The notes under the pieces: generated by a model
The model's input: only the letters and a program-made list of their open reading frames with translations
The model's database searches: none
Told to the model about the DNA's origin: nothing
In this document: positions 24,148 through 36,449 of the stretch, piece by piece
Position numbering within the stretch: position 1 is the first letter of the stretch
Layout of the letters: the number at the start of each line of letters is the position of its first letter
Made by a program: the position numbers and the translations under genes
Assembly (NCBI GenBank): GCA_029747015.1
Contig: JAKOGI010000146.1
Coordinates: forward strand, 774,001-838,000
Length of the DNA stretch: 64,000 nt
DNA from: Carnegiea gigantea
Taxonomy: Eukaryota > Streptophyta > Magnoliopsida > Caryophyllales > Cactaceae
Direction: 5' to 3'

Positions 24148-25071
24148 CTAATAGTGAACCTGATCCTTTGCTAAACATATTGCACTTAAGCTATCATAGC
24201 ATATGGTAGCTTCAGTATAGAGTAGACCAAAATCACTGACTAGTCCTTTTAACCAAAATCCCTCTTTGGCTGCCTCTATCAGTGCCATGTACTCTGTTTT
24301 CATAGTAGACAAAGTAACCGTGGGCTGGAAAGTTGCGTTCCAGCATACAACAGAACCTCCAAGAGTGAAGACATAGCCAGTCATTGATCTCCTGCAATCT
24401 GTATCTCCAGCATAATCAGAATCTGGGTAATCTGTCACCAAACACTAGGTATCACCTCCATAGGTGAGACTAACATCAAACATACCTCTTAGATACCGAA
24501 AACTCCTCTTCACAGCTTGCCACTACTCCTTACCAGGTTCTCCCATGAACCTATTGATAACACTAACAGCGTGTGTAAGGTCAGGTCTTATACAGACTAT
24601 CGCATACATCAAACTCCATACTACACTAGTATAAGAAACTCAAGACATGTATTCCTTTTCCTCAGCAGTTTTAGGAGTAAGTGCAACAGATAGGTGGGCA
24701 TTTGCAGCACTTGGGAGACCTTTCAGCTTCTGAGCATCAGATTTGTGCTCTGCAGCTATCAGCATATCATCAACGTATAGCACCAAATAGATAAATGAAC
24801 TATCTGTTACCTTGTTGTGATATACATAACAGTCATATGGACTCCTGTTATGCTCAAGCTGTATCATGTAGGTGTCAAACCTCTTGTACCACTGGCTAGG
24901 TGACTGCTTTAGTCCATACAAGGACTTCCTCAGATGATAGACATATTCTTCTTTCCCTGGAACTTGAAAACCATCTGGCTTAGCCATGTATATATCTTCT
25001 TCCAGCTCTCCATGTAAGAAAGCTGTCTTCACATCTAGTTGCTCAAGCTCAAGATCCTGAAGTGCCACCAT
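24148..25071 (-). pseudogene. RT and RNase H, unit G1
   Basis: RT is open 25071-24640 with LDVKTAFLHG, SLYGLKQSPSQW and [18 protein letters not shown] then joins straight to PSAANAHLSV, skipping the [10 protein letters not shown] to SRFGM stretch. RNase H (24441-24148) is truncated at KDQVHY by a stop, with further stops between 24630 and 24450. Confidence 0.86.
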
Positions 25072-25968
25072 TGCTCATAGTACTCTGATGGAAGTATGTC
25101 TGACCACTGGTGAGAAAACCTCAGTGTAGTCTACTCCCTTCTCCTGACTGAACCCTCTTGCAACCACTCGAGCTTTGTATTTGATACCCTCAGTAGGTGA
25201 TATCCCTTCCTTCTTCTTCGAAACCCATTTGAAGGTGATGATTTTTCTGTCCAACGATTATTTCACTAGTTCCCAAATCTTATTCTTTTGAAGTGACTCC
25301 ATCTCATCTCCCATTGCTGCAATCCATTGGGTAGACTCTGAACATGTGACTGCTTCTTTATAGGTGGACGGCCTGTGAGGATCCACCTCTTCAGCAACCT
25401 CTAGTGTGTAAGCCATCATATCCTTGAAACCGTATTTCGTAGGAGGCTTCCCGAAATCAGCCCTCTGAGAGTGACCAAGAGCTAAGCTATGTTGATTGGC
25501 TAGCGGTGTCGGCTCGGTTTCAGTATAAGAATGTCGAGCTTCTTCCTGTTGTGGTTCACTCTCATTATGAGTGACTTAGTGCTTCACCTGTTTCTTAACA
25601 CTACCTGTTTCTAACACAATAACAGACTTCACAGTAGGGTTAAACATGGAATTTTCATCAAAAAACACATTCCTGTTAATAATAACCCTATTTTCTGATG
25701 GAGACCAGATTCTGTAACCTTCCACTCCATCCCCGTAGCCCAAAAATACTCCCTTCTTGGCTCGAGGTTCCAGTTTACCCTCATTTATATGATAATAGAC
25801 AGGGCAACCAAAAACTTTCAAATTTGAGTAATCCGCAGGTTTACCAAACCACATCTCACACGGAGTCTTGAGATGTATACATGTGTGAGGACCACGATTG
25901 ATCAAATAGCATGCTGTCTTAACCGCTTCTACCCAAAACCTTCTAGCCAACCCAGCATTAGAGAGCAT
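25072..25968 (-). pseudogene. integrase C-terminus, linker and RT N-terminus, unit G1
   Basis: Open 25968-25576: MLSNAGLARRFWVEAVK to VKKQVKH. The remaining linker and RT start (25560-25072) are recognisable (KPPTKYGF, CSESTQWIAAMGDEMESLQKN, FSPVVRHTSIR) with stops at several positions. Confidence 0.83.
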
Positions 25969-26019
25969 GCACCTAGCTCTCTCCAGAAGTGTTTCATTCA
26001 GACGTTCTGCAACATCGTT

Positions 26020-26916
26020 CTATTGTGGTGTAGCCCTGACCGTGCGATGTCTAACAATCCCTTCATTATGACAGAACACTTCAAACTCAGATGAACAGAA
26101 TTCCAGCCCTTTGTCAGTGCACTGCCGCTTGATCTTCTTCCCAGTTTGATTTTCCACTAATGTCCTCCACTGCTTGAAGTTGTTGAAAGCTTCACTTTTG
26201 TGTTTCATGATAAACACCCAAGACATTTTGGAATAATCATCAATAATTAACAGAAAGTACCTATGACCCCTTAAAGATTCAACACAAGAAGGGCCCCAAC
26301 AATCCGAATGAATATAATCAAGTGTACCTTTTGTTCTGTGAATTGGTTTGGGGAACTTGGTTTGATGTAGCTTTCCAAAAACACAATGCACACAGAACCT
26401 AAGATCCGTTACCACCTTGTGACCACAGAAGAGATCACTCTTTGCCAGAATTTGCATCCCTCTTTCACTCATATGGCCAAGTCTCATGTGCCATAACTTG
26501 GTCATATCATCCTTGTGAACTTCTGAAGATGCAACAGCAGCCGAAACAGATAACGTGGTGCCATGCAGTATATTCAAAGTACCTCGCTTGACACCCTTCA
26601 GAACCTTATATGAACCCTTGTTGACATACAGAACTCCTCCTTCACCTTGAAAACTAAATCCTTTCGTGTCTAAAAGACTCAATGATATTAGATTCTTTGC
26701 TGTATGCAAATCATACCTGGCATTGTTCAACGTACCGAATTTACCATTATGTGTCTGTATCTGTATAGAACCAATTCTAGCCACTCTGCAAACCGCACTG
26801 TTAGCCATCGAAATATTGCCTCCAGTCACCTGCTCATAAGTGATAAACCATTCTCTACACGGACATATATAGTAAGATGCCCCTGAATCTAGGATCCACA
26901 CGTCAGTATGATGCAT
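26020..26916 (-). pseudogene. protease and integrase, unit G1 (298 codons open)
   Basis: Protease LDSGASYYICPCREW, then the integrase HHCC site (RLGHMSERG, CVHCVFGK) and HSDCWG, with the second catalytic region reading CTDKGLEF. It ends at RATPQ with a stop in the NGV segment, as in unit F. Confidence 0.87.
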
Positions 26917-27000
26917 AGGTTCATCAGTGACTAGGGCTATAACTTCTTCGGGCCTACTGTCACCTTCTACGATAGCAGCAGTACCTGCTTGTTTCTCTTG

Positions 27001-27762
27001 TTATTGTCGTTGCTGTTGTTGCTGCCTCTTCTTTTTAGGGCACCGAGTTTTCCAATGTCCCGTCTCCTTATAGTAGTTACAGATATCATTAGGTTTAGGA
27101 CCCTTAAAACCCGACGGCTTCGATTTCTTCTTCCCCAGATTCCCAGGTCTTTTACCCCCACTGGCTATCAACCCAACAGCCCCGGTACGAGCACCACCTG
27201 TACCTGCCGCCTTATGACGCAGCTCTCTGCTATGAAAAGATGATCTAACCTCTTCCAGAGATATAATATCTTTCCCAACAACAAAAGTTTGCACGAAATT
27301 TTCATATGAGGGTGGGAGAGATACTAACAGAATTAGGGCAGCATCTGCATCTTCAATTTTGACCTCAAAATTGCGCAAGTCTAATAGGATTGTGTTTAAT
27401 TAATCTAAGTGATCTCTCAAAGGCATACCTTCCTGCATTTGCAGACCAAACAGACGTTGCTTCAAGAGCAACTTGTTGGTTAAAGACTTCGTCATATATA
27501 GACTCTCAAGCTTTAACCACAACCCAGCTACAGTATCCTGGTCTACGATCTCAGTGATGATATCATCTGTAAGACACAGCATGATCATCGCGTGTGCCTT
27601 TTCCTCCAGACTGGCCATCTCTGCAGTCTCGGCGCCTGAATCTTTCTTTGCCAGCGGCGCTCATAACCTTTGTTGCTTTAACATGGCTCGTATCTTGATC
27701 TGCCATAGACTAAAACTGTTCCTCCCCGCAAATTTGTCATTTTTCACGTTCAAAGCAGACAT
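27001..27762 (-). pseudogene. gag, unit G1
   Basis: The ATG is at 27762. Open stretches are 27618-27400 and 27378-27001, the latter ending at a TAA in the polyQ tract. The knuckle reads CNYYKETGHWKTRC, so the second Cys is Tyr, as in F, G2, K and L. Confidence 0.85.
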
Positions 27763-28504
27763 CTTTCCCACCAGAATTCCAGCCCATTGTCAGTACACAG
27801 CCCCTTGATCTTCTTCCCAGTTTAATTTTCCATAAATCTCCTCCACTGCTTGAAGTTGTTGAAGCTTCACTTTTGTGTTTCATGATAAGCACCCAAGACA
27901 TTCTAGAATAATCATCAATAATTAACAGAAAGTACCTATGCCCCCCCAAAGATTCAACACGAGAAGGGCCCTAACAATCCGAATGAATATAATCTAGTGT
28001 ACCTTTTGTTCTGTGAATTACTTTGGGGAACTTGGTACAATGTAGCTTTCCAAAAACACAATGCTCACAGAACCTAAGATCTGTTATCACCTTGTGACCA
28101 CAGAGGAGATCACTATTTGCCAGAATTTGCATCCCTCTTTCACTCATATGATCGAGTCTTATGTGCCATAACTTGGTCATATCGTCCTTGTGAACTTCTG
28201 AAGATGCAACAGCAGCTGAAATAGAAAACGTAGTGCCTTGCAACGTATACAAAGTACCACACTTGACACCCTTCAGAACCCTATCTGAACCCTTGCAAAC
28301 ATACAGAACTCCTCCTTCACCTTGAAATCTGAATCCTTTCGTGTCCAACAAACTCAATGATATTAGATTCTTTGTTATATATGGAACATACCTGGCATTG
28401 TTCAACATACAGAATTTACCATTATGTGTCCGTATCTGTATAGAATCAATTCCAGCCACTATGCAAACAGCACTGTTAGCCATACAAATACTGCCTCCAG
28501 TCAC
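27737..28504 (-). pseudogene. protease tail and integrase, unit G2, reading across the fusion
   Basis: Open 28504-27971: the GGSICMANSAVC region to HSDC with the zinc site. Open 27949-27737: GGHRYFLLIIDDYSRMSW, then a one-base deletion after SEA changes frame, and the reading continues out of frame across the G2/G1 joint into the G1 leader (ending CFEREK). It is non-functional. Confidence 0.84.
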
Positions 28505-29482
28505 CTACTCGTAAGTGATAAACCATTCTCTGCGCGGACATATATGGCAAGATGCCCCTGAATCTAGGATCCACACGTCATTATGATGTATAGGTTCATC
28601 AGCGACTAGGGCTATATCTTCTTCAGACCTACTGTCACCTTCTGCGACAATAGTAATACCAGCTTGTTTCTCTTCTTGTTATTGTTGTTGTTGTTGCTAC
28701 ATCTTCTTTTTAGGGCACTGAGTTTTCCAATGTCCCATCTCCTTATAGTAGTGACATATATCACTAGGTTTAGGACCCTTAGAACCGCATGGCTTCAATT
28801 TCTTCTTCCCTGGATTCCCAGGTCTTTTACCCCCACTAGCTATCAACCCAACAGCCTCGGTACCAATACCACCTGTACTAGCCGCCTCGTGACGCAGCTC
28901 TCTGCTATGAAGAGATGATCTAACCTCTTCTAGAGACACAATATCTTTCCCAACAACAACAGATTGCACGAAATTTTCATATAAGGGTGGGAGAGATACT
29001 AACAGAATTAAGGCAGCTTCCGCATCTTCAATTTTGACCTCAATATTACGCAAGTCTAACAAGATTGTGTTTAATTGATCTAAGTGATCTCTCAAAGGCA
29101 TACCTTCCTGCATTCATAGACCAAACAGACGTTGCTTCAAGAGCAACTTGTTGGTTAAAGACATCGTCATATATAGACTCTCAAGCTTTAACCACAACCA
29201 AGCTGCAGTATCCCGGTCTGCGATCTCAGTGATGATATCATCTGTAAGATAGATTATGATCATCGTGTGTGCCTTTTCCTCCAGACTAGCCATCTCACCA
29301 GTGTCGACGCTTGGATCTTTCTTTCCCAGCAGCGCCTATAACCCTTGTTGCTTCAACAGGGCTCGCATCTTGATCTGTCATAGACTAAAACTGTTCCCCC
29401 CCGTAAATTTGCCAATTTTCACGTTCAGAGCGGACATCTTTCTTACCAGCATTCGGAAAACCCCAAACCTCTGATACCAGTT
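27775..29482 (-). mobile_element. Copia unit G2 (integrase, protease and gag only)
   Basis: A partial unit whose downstream half (rest of integrase, RT, RNase H and 3' LTR) is missing. It is joined at CAGAATTC (about 27771-27778) to the leader of unit G1. Confidence 0.88.
28697..29437 (-). pseudogene. gag, unit G2
   Basis: The ATG is at 29437. The N-terminal part is broken. The 29113-28697 part is open from MQEGMPLRDHLDQ to the knuckle CHYYKEMGHWKTQC (second Cys lost) and KKKM. The polyQ tract contains a TAA. Confidence 0.84.
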
Positions 29483-29739
29483 TATTACAATGGATGCGAG
29501 AAAGTATGAACAAATTGATAAATACACGCAGATTTAACGTGGGTTACTAACAATGTGTTAGCTACATCCATAGGCAGAGGAGAGGGATAGTTTTATTCAT
29601 CCGACGATATGAGAATACAGAGATACGCATTACATATATAGGGTTTTGGCTTTAGAGTTAACCCTAACGCACACATCACGTACGCCGTGTTAGGTCTATA
29701 ATGGGGGGCTAAAGAAAACAGATTCAAGGCATTCTAACA
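29483..29739 (-). repeat. LTR7 (between units G2 and H)
   Basis: A 257-bp copia LTR. The right-hand terminal dinucleotide is mutated (TATTACAATGG at 29483). The CATATATAGGG promoter core is intact. The adjacent primer binding site CCTCTGATACCA has one difference. Confidence 0.91.
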
Positions 29740-29836
29740 AATTTCTACCTTGACTTGAATCCGCTCATAGTAGCAACAGATGCACCATACAGTGCCAGAT
29801 CTTTTCTACCTCAGATTTTGCTCTCTAAGAGGTAAA

Positions 29837-30696
29837 TTAACAGCTTCTAACATTTAACAAGTCTAGACAATGTTGGAACTTGCTAACTGGAACCAGCTTA
29901 GTGAACATATCGGTGGGATTGTTGGCAGTACCGACTTTCTTCACTTGAATTCTCTTTTCACTTCTCAGGAAATGATATCGAACATCAATGTGTTTGGTCC
30001 TCTCATGGTGAACCTGATCCTTTGCTAAACATATTGCACTCAAGCTATCATAGTATATGGCAGCCTGAGCATGCAGTAGACCAAAATCACTGACTAGTCC
30101 TTTTAACCAGATTCGCCCCTTGGCTGCTTCTGTCAGTGCCATGTACTCTGCTTCTGTAGTAGACAAAGTAACCGCGGGCTGCAAAGTTGCATTTCAGCTT
30201 ACAACAGAACCTCCAAGAGTGAAGATGCAGCCAGTCACTGATCTCCTACTATCCACATCTCCAGCAGAATAAGAATCTAAATAACCTAACCTCCATAGAT
30301 GAGACCAACATTAGACATAACTCTTAGATAGCGAAAAATCCTCTTCACAGCTTACCAATGCTCCTTACCAAGTTCTCCCATGAACCTACTGACAACACTA
30401 ACAACGTATGCAAGGTCAAGTCTTGTACAGACCATCACAAACATGAAACTCCATACTACACTAGCATAAGGAACTCGAGACATGTATTTCTTTTCCTCAG
30501 TAGTTTTAAGAGCAAATACAACAGATAGGTGGGTATTTGCAGCACTTAGAGTATCTATAGGTTTTGCTGGAGACATTCTGAATCTTGATAATATCTTCTG
30601 AATATAGCCCTTCTGTGACCAGAAAAGCTTCTTCTGACTTCTATCCCTATAGATCTCCATAGCCAAAATTTTCTTTGCTAGACCCAGGTTCTTCAT
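29837..30696 (-). pseudogene. RT tail and RNase H, unit H
   Basis: Open 30184-29837: RNase H from [11 protein letters not shown] to CLDLLNVRSC. Open 30696-30352: [14 protein letters not shown] to GELGKEHW. Between them the RIFRYL to DSDYAGD segment has stops and a short deletion near 30287. Confidence 0.86.
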
Positions 30697-30844
30697 CTCG
30701 AACTCAGCACTTAGGGGACCTTTTGGCCTCTGAACATCAAATTTGGGCTATGCAGCTATCAGCATATCATCAACGTATAGCACTAAATAAATAAACGAAC
30801 CATTTGTTGCCTTGTTGTGATATACACAATAGTCATATGGACTC

Positions 30845-31905
30845 CTATGCATACCCGAGCTGTATCATGTTGGTGTCAAACCTTTTGTACCACAGCCTAG
30901 GTGACTGCTTTAGTCCATGCAAGGACTTCTTTAGATAACAGATATGTTCTTCTTTCCCAGGAACTTGAAAACCATCTGGCTGAGCCATGTATATATCTTC
31001 TTCTAGCTCTCCATGTAAGGAAGCTATCTTCACATCTAGTTGCTCAAGCTCAAGATCCTGATGTGCCGCCATTGCTAATAGTACTCTGATGAAAGTATGT
31101 CTGACCACTGCTGAGAAAATCTCAGTGTAGTCTACTCCCTTCTCCTGACTGAACCCTCTTGCAACCACTCGAGCATTGTATTTCATACCCTCAGTAGGTG
31201 ATATCCCTTCCTTCTTCTTAAAAACCCATTTGTAGGTGATGATTTTTCTGTCCAATGGTTGTTTCATTAGTTCCCAAGTCTTATTCTTCTGAAGTGCCTC
31301 CATCTTATCTCCCATTGCTGCAATCCATTGGGTAGACTCGGAACATATGACTGCTTCTTTATAGATGGACGGCCTGTGAGGATCCACCTCTTCAGCAACC
31401 TGTAGTGCGTAACCCACAATATCCTTGAAACCGTATTTCGTAGGAGGCTTCCCGAATTAGCCCTCCGAGAAGGACCAAGAGCTAAGCTATGTTGATCAGC
31501 TAGCAGCGTGGGCTCAGTTTCAGTACAAGAATGTTGAGCTTCTTCATGTTGTGGTTCACTCTCATCATGAGTGACTTGGTGCTCGACCTGTTTCTCAACA
31601 CTATCAGTTTCTGACACAATAACAGACTTCACAGTAGGGTTAAACATAGAATTTTCATCAGAAATCACATTTCTACTAATAATAACCCTATTTTCTGGTG
31701 GAGACCAGATTCTGTAACCTTTCACTCCATCCCCATAGCCCAAAAAAACTCCCTTCCTGGCTCGGCGTTCCAGTTTACCCTCATTTATATGATAATAAAT
31801 AGAACAACCAAAAACTTTCAGATTTGAGTATTCTGCAGGTTTACCAGACCACATCTCACATGGAGTTTTGAGACGTTTACCTGTGTGAGGTCCATGATTG
31901 ATCAA
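30845..31905 (-). pseudogene. integrase C-terminus, linker and RT N-terminus, unit H
   Basis: Open 31905-31267 (INHGPHTGKRLKTPCEMW to the linker, with a frame change at SRRA) and 31417-30845 (CSESTQWIAAMGDKMEALQKN through LDVKIASLHG and SLHGLKQSPRLW). The two overlap in different frames, marking a frameshift near 31455. The YVDD box follows at about 30765. Confidence 0.86.
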
Positions 31906-32022
31906 ATAGAATGCTGTATTAACCGCTTCTGCCTAAAATCTTCTAGTCAACCCAGCATTAGAGAGCATGCACCTAGCTCTTTCCAGAAGCGTTTGATTCA
32001 GACGTTCTGTGACACCGTTCTG

Positions 32023-33001
32023 CTACGGTGTATCCCTGGCCATGTGATGTCTAGCAATCCCTTCATTATAACAGGACTCATTAAACTCAGATGAATAGAA
32101 TTCCAGCCCATTATCAGTGCGCAGCCACTTGATCTTCTTCCCAGTTTGATTTTCCATTAATGTCTTCCACTGCTTGAAGTTGTTGAAGGCTTCACCTTTG
32201 TGTTTCATCATAAACACCCAAGACATTCTGGAATAATCATCAATAATTGACAGAGAGTACCTATGATCCCCCATAGATTCAACATGAGAAGGGCCCCAAC
32301 AATCTGAACGAATATAATCAAGTGTACCTTTTATTCTGTGAATTGCGTTGGGGAACTTGGTACAATGTAGCTTTCCAAAAACACAATGCTCACAGAACCC
32401 AAGATCTGTTACCACGTTGTAACCACAGAGGAGATCACTCTTTGGCATAATTTGCATCCCCCTTTCACTCATATGACCAAGTCTCATGTGTCATAACTTG
32501 GTCACATCATCCTTGTGAACTTCTAAAGATGCAACAGCAGCTGAAACAGATAACGTAGTTCCTTCCCGTATGTACAAAGTATCTCGCTTGACGCCCTTTA
32601 GAACCCTATCTGGACCCTTGCAGACATACAGAACTCCTCCTTCACCTTGAAAACTAAATCCTTTCATGTCGAACAGACTCAATGATATTAGATTCTTTGT
32701 CATATGTGGAACATGCCTGACATTGTTCAACGTATAGAATTTATCATTATATGTCTGTATCTGCATAGAACCAATTCCAGCTACTCTGCAAACAGCACTG
32801 TTCGTAAGTCATAAACCATTCTCTATGCGGACGTATATGGTAAGATGCCCCTGAATCTAGGATCCACATAACAGTATGATGCATAGGTTCATCAGCGACT
32901 AGGGCTATATCTTCTTCAGACCTACTGTCACCTTCTGCGACAGCAGTAGCACCTGCTTGTTTCTCTTGTTGTTGTTGTTGTTGTTGCTGCTGCCTCTTCA
33001 T
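32023..33001 (-). pseudogene. protease and integrase, unit H
   Basis: Open pieces: polyQ and protease LDSGASYHIRPHREW (33001-32747), the NNVRHVPHMTKNLISLSLFD region (32766-32491), and integrase RLGHMSERG to RTDNGLEF (32487-32023). A deletion of about 35 bp at 32801 removes the VTGGNISMANSA segment and changes frame. Confidence 0.86.
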
Positions 33002-33010
33002 TTTAAGGCA

Positions 33011-33634
33011 CTAGTAGTTACAGATATCACTAGGCTTAGGACCCTTAGAACCCGACGGCTTCGAATTCTTCTTCCTCGGATTCCCAGGTCTTTTACCCCT
33101 ACTGGCTACCAACCCAACAGCCTCGGTACCAGCACCACCTGTACCAGCCGCCTTATGACGCAGCTCTCTGCTATGAAGAGATGATCTAACCTCCTCCAGA
33201 GGCACAGTATCTTTCCGGACAACAAAAGATTGCACGAAATTTTCATATGAGGGTGGGAGAGATACTAACAGAATTAGGGCAGCATCCTCATCTTCAATTT
33301 TGACCTCAATATTACGCAAGCCTAACAAGATTGTGTTTAATTGATCTAAGTGATATCTCAAAGGCATACCTTCGTGCATTCATAGACCAAACTGATGTTG
33401 CTTCAAGAGCAACCTGTTGGTTAAAGACTTTGTTATTTATAGACCGTCAAGCTTTAACCACAACCCAGCCGCAGTATCCTGGTCTGCGACCTCAGTGATG
33501 ATGTCATCTGCAAGACACAGCTTGATCGTTGCGTGTGCCTTTCCCTCCAGACTGGCCATTTCAGCAGTGTCGATGCCTGGATCTTTCTTTGCCAGCGGCG
33601 CCCATAACCCCTGTTGCTTCAGTAGGGGTCGCAT
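33011..33634 (-). pseudogene. gag, unit H
   Basis: Open 33634-33437 (MRPLLKQQGLWAPLAKKD) and 33379-33011 (EGMPLRYHLDQ to PSDICNY). The CCHC knuckle is cut by a deletion right after CNY, so RNA binding through it would be lost. Confidence 0.85.
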
Positions 33635-33744
33635 CTTGATCTGCCATAGACTAAAACTGTTCCAGTAAATTTATCAATTTTTATGTTCAAAGCATAGATC
33701 TTTCTCACCAGGATTCGGAAAATCCTAAAGCTCTAATACCAGTT

Positions 33745-34001
33745 CGTTATAACGGATGCGGAAAAGTATGACCAAATTGACAAATACACATAGATTTAAC
33801 GTGGTCCACTAACAATGTGTTAGCTACGTCCACAGGCAGAAGAGAGGGATAGTTTTATTCATCCGATGATATGAAAATATAGAGATACGTATTATATATA
33901 TAGGGTTTTAGTTTTAGAGTTAACCCTAACCCATACATCGCGTACGTCGTGCTAGGTTCGCAAAGGAGGGCTAAAGAAAACAGATTCAAGGCATTCTAAC
34001 A
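33745..34001 (-). repeat. LTR8 (between units H and I)
   Basis: A 257-bp copia LTR. The right-hand terminus reads CGTTATAAC (TG changed to CG) and the core reads TATATATAGGG. The adjacent primer binding site carries one change (GCTCTAATACCA). Confidence 0.91.
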
Positions 34002-34016
34002 AATCTCTACCTTGAC

Positions 34017-35267
34017 CTAAATCCTCTGATAGCAACAACCGATGCCCCATAACAGTGTAGATCTCTTCTGCCTCATATTTTGCTCTCCAGGAGGTAAATT
34101 AACAGCTTCAACATTTAACAAGTCCAAACAATGTTGGAACTTACTAACTGGAACCGGCTTAGTGAACATATCGGCAGGATTGTCAGCAGTACCGACTTTG
34201 TTCACTTGAATTCTCTTTTCACTTCTCAGGAAATGATATCGAACATCAATGTGTTTGGTCCTCTCATGGTGAACCTGATCCTTTGCTAAACATATTGCAC
34301 TCAAGCTATCACGGTATATGGTAGCCTAAGCATGGAGTAGACCAAAATTACTGAGTAGTCCTTTTAACTAGATTCCCTCCTTGGCTGCTTCTTTCAGTGC
34401 CATGTACTCTACTTCCGTAGTAGACAAAGTAATCGTGGGCTGCAAAGTTGCGCTCCAGCTTACAACAAAACCTCTAAGAGTGAAGACATAACCAGTCATT
34501 GATCTCTTGCTGTCTACATGTCCAGCATAATCAGAATCTGAATAACTTGTCACCAAACACTGGATATCACCTCCATAGATGAGACCAACATCAGACGTAC
34601 CTCATAGATGGCGAAAAATCCTCTTTATAGCTTGCCAATGCTCCTTGCCAGGTTCTCCCATGAACCTACTCACAACACTAACAGCGTGTGCAAGGTCAGG
34701 TCTTGTACAGACCATTGCATGCATCAAACTCCCTACTACACTAGCATAAGGAACTCGAGACATGTATTCCTTTTCCTCAGTGGTTTTAGGAGCAAATGCA
34801 ATAGATGGGTGGGCATTTGCAGCACTTGGAGTATCTATAGGTTTTGGTGTAGACATGCCGAATCTTGACAACATCTTCTAAATAAAGCCCTTCTGTGATA
34901 AGAAAAGCTTCTTTTAACTTCTATCCCTATAGATCTGCATACCTAAAATTTTCTTTGCTGGACCCAGATCTTTCATCTCGAACTCAGCACTTAGGAGAAC
35001 TTTCAGCTTCTGAACATCATATTTGTGCTCTGCAACTATCAGTATATCATCAACATATAGCACCAAACAGATAAACGAACCATTTACTGCCTTATTGCGA
35101 TACACACAACCGTCATATGGACTCCTGTTATACCCGAGTTGTATCATGTAGGTGTCAAACCTCTTGTACCACTGCTTAGGTGACTGCTTTAGTCCATATA
35201 AGGACTTCTTCAGATGACAGACATATTCTTCTTTCCTAGGAACTTGAAAACCATCTGGCTGAGCCAT
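34017..35267 (-). pseudogene. RT and RNase H, unit I
   Basis: Open pieces 35267-34914 (AQPDGFQVP, SLYGLKQSPKQW, YVDDILIVAEHK), 34874-34602 (SRFGMSTPKPIDT to RIFRHL), 34556-34368 (DSDYAGHVDSKRSM, STTEVEYMAL) and 34304-34017 ([29 protein letters not shown]). A one-base deletion near 34110 makes the last piece read past the normal CLDLLNV end. Confidence 0.86.
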
Positions 35268-35285
35268 GTATATATCTTCTTCCAG

Positions 35286-36248
35286 CTATCCATATAAGAA
35301 AGTTGTCTTCACATCTAGTTGCTCAAGCTTAAGATCCTGATGTGCCAGCATTGCTAATAGTACTCTGACGGAGGTATGTCTGACCATCGCTGAGAAAATC
35401 ACAGTGTAGTCTACTCTCTTCTCCTGACTGAACCCTCTTGCAACCACTCGAGCTTTGTATTTGATACCCTCAGTAGGTGATATCCCTTCCTTCTTCTTAA
35501 AAACCCATTTACAGGTGATGATTTTTCTATCCAATGGTTGTTTCACTAGTTCCCAAGTCCTATTCTTTTGAAGTGACTCCATCTCATCTGCCACTACTAC
35601 AATCCATTGGGTAGACTTGGAACATGTGACTGCTTCTTTATAGGTGGACGGCCTGTGAGGATCCACCTCTTCAGCAACCTGTAGGGTGTAAGCCATCATA
35701 TCCTCGAAACCGTATTTCGTAGGAGGCTTCCCAAAATTAGCCCTCCAATAGCGACCAAGAGCTAAGCTATGTTGATTAGCTAGCAGTGTGGGCTCGGTTT
35801 CTGCACAAGAATATTGAGCTTCTTCCTGTTGTGGTTCATTCTCATCATGAGTGACTTGGTGCTCCGCCTGTTTCTTAACACTACCTGTTTCTGACACAAT
35901 AACCGACTTCATAGTAGGGTTAAACATAGAATTTTCATCAAAAACCACATTTCTATTAATGATAACCCTATTTTCTGATGGAGACCAGATTCTGTAACCT
36001 TTTACTCCATCCCCGTAGCCCAAAAATACTCCCTTCCTGGCTCGAGGTTCTAGTTTATTTTTATTTATATGATAACAAATAGGACAACCAAAAAATTTCA
36101 GATTTGAGTAATCTGCGGGTTTACCAGACCACATCTCACATGGAGTTTTGAGATGTATACCTGTGTGAGGTCCATGATTGATCAAATAGCACACTGTATT
36201 AACCGCTTCTGCCCAAAACCATCTAACCAACCTAGCATTGGAGAGCAT
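35286..36248 (-). pseudogene. integrase C-terminus to RT N-terminus, unit I (320 codons open)
   Basis: A continuous frame from MLSNARLVRWFWAEAV through GYGDGVKGYRIWSPSENRV, the whole variable linker, and RKIITCKWVFKKKEG to LDVKTTFLYG. It is the best-preserved linker region in the array and ends at a stop in the GELEEDIYM segment. Confidence 0.88.
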
Positions 36249-36449
36249 GCACCTGGCTCTCTCCAGAAGTGTTTGATTCAGACGTTTTGCAACATCGTTC
36301 TACTATCGTGTATCCCTGACAGTGCGATGTCTAGTAATCCCTTCATTATGACAGAACTCATCAAACTCAGATGAATAGAATTCCAGCCCATTGCCAGTGC
36401 GCAACCGCTTGATCTTCTTCCTAGTTTGATTTTCCACTAATGTCTTCCA

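Larger units (their letters stand above)
23885..27774 (-). mobile_element. Copia unit G1 internal domain (5' LTR lost, fused to G2)
   Basis: It contains RNase H to gag in order. Its upstream end stops in the leader just before the gag ATG, at a shared CAGAATTC, and continues directly as the integrase of unit G2. About 350 bp of RT between two CAGCACTT repeats is also deleted (24713). Confidence 0.88.
29740..33744 (-). mobile_element. Copia unit H internal domain
   Basis: A 4005-bp internal region with all domains. There are small deletions in protease (about 35 bp at 32801) and in the gag knuckle (about 30 bp at 33012). Confidence 0.9.

Noticed and set aside
27737..27949. Integrase frame reading across the G1/G2 joint as a new fusion gene
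   Set aside because: The frame is already shifted before the joint and continues into non-coding leader sequence.
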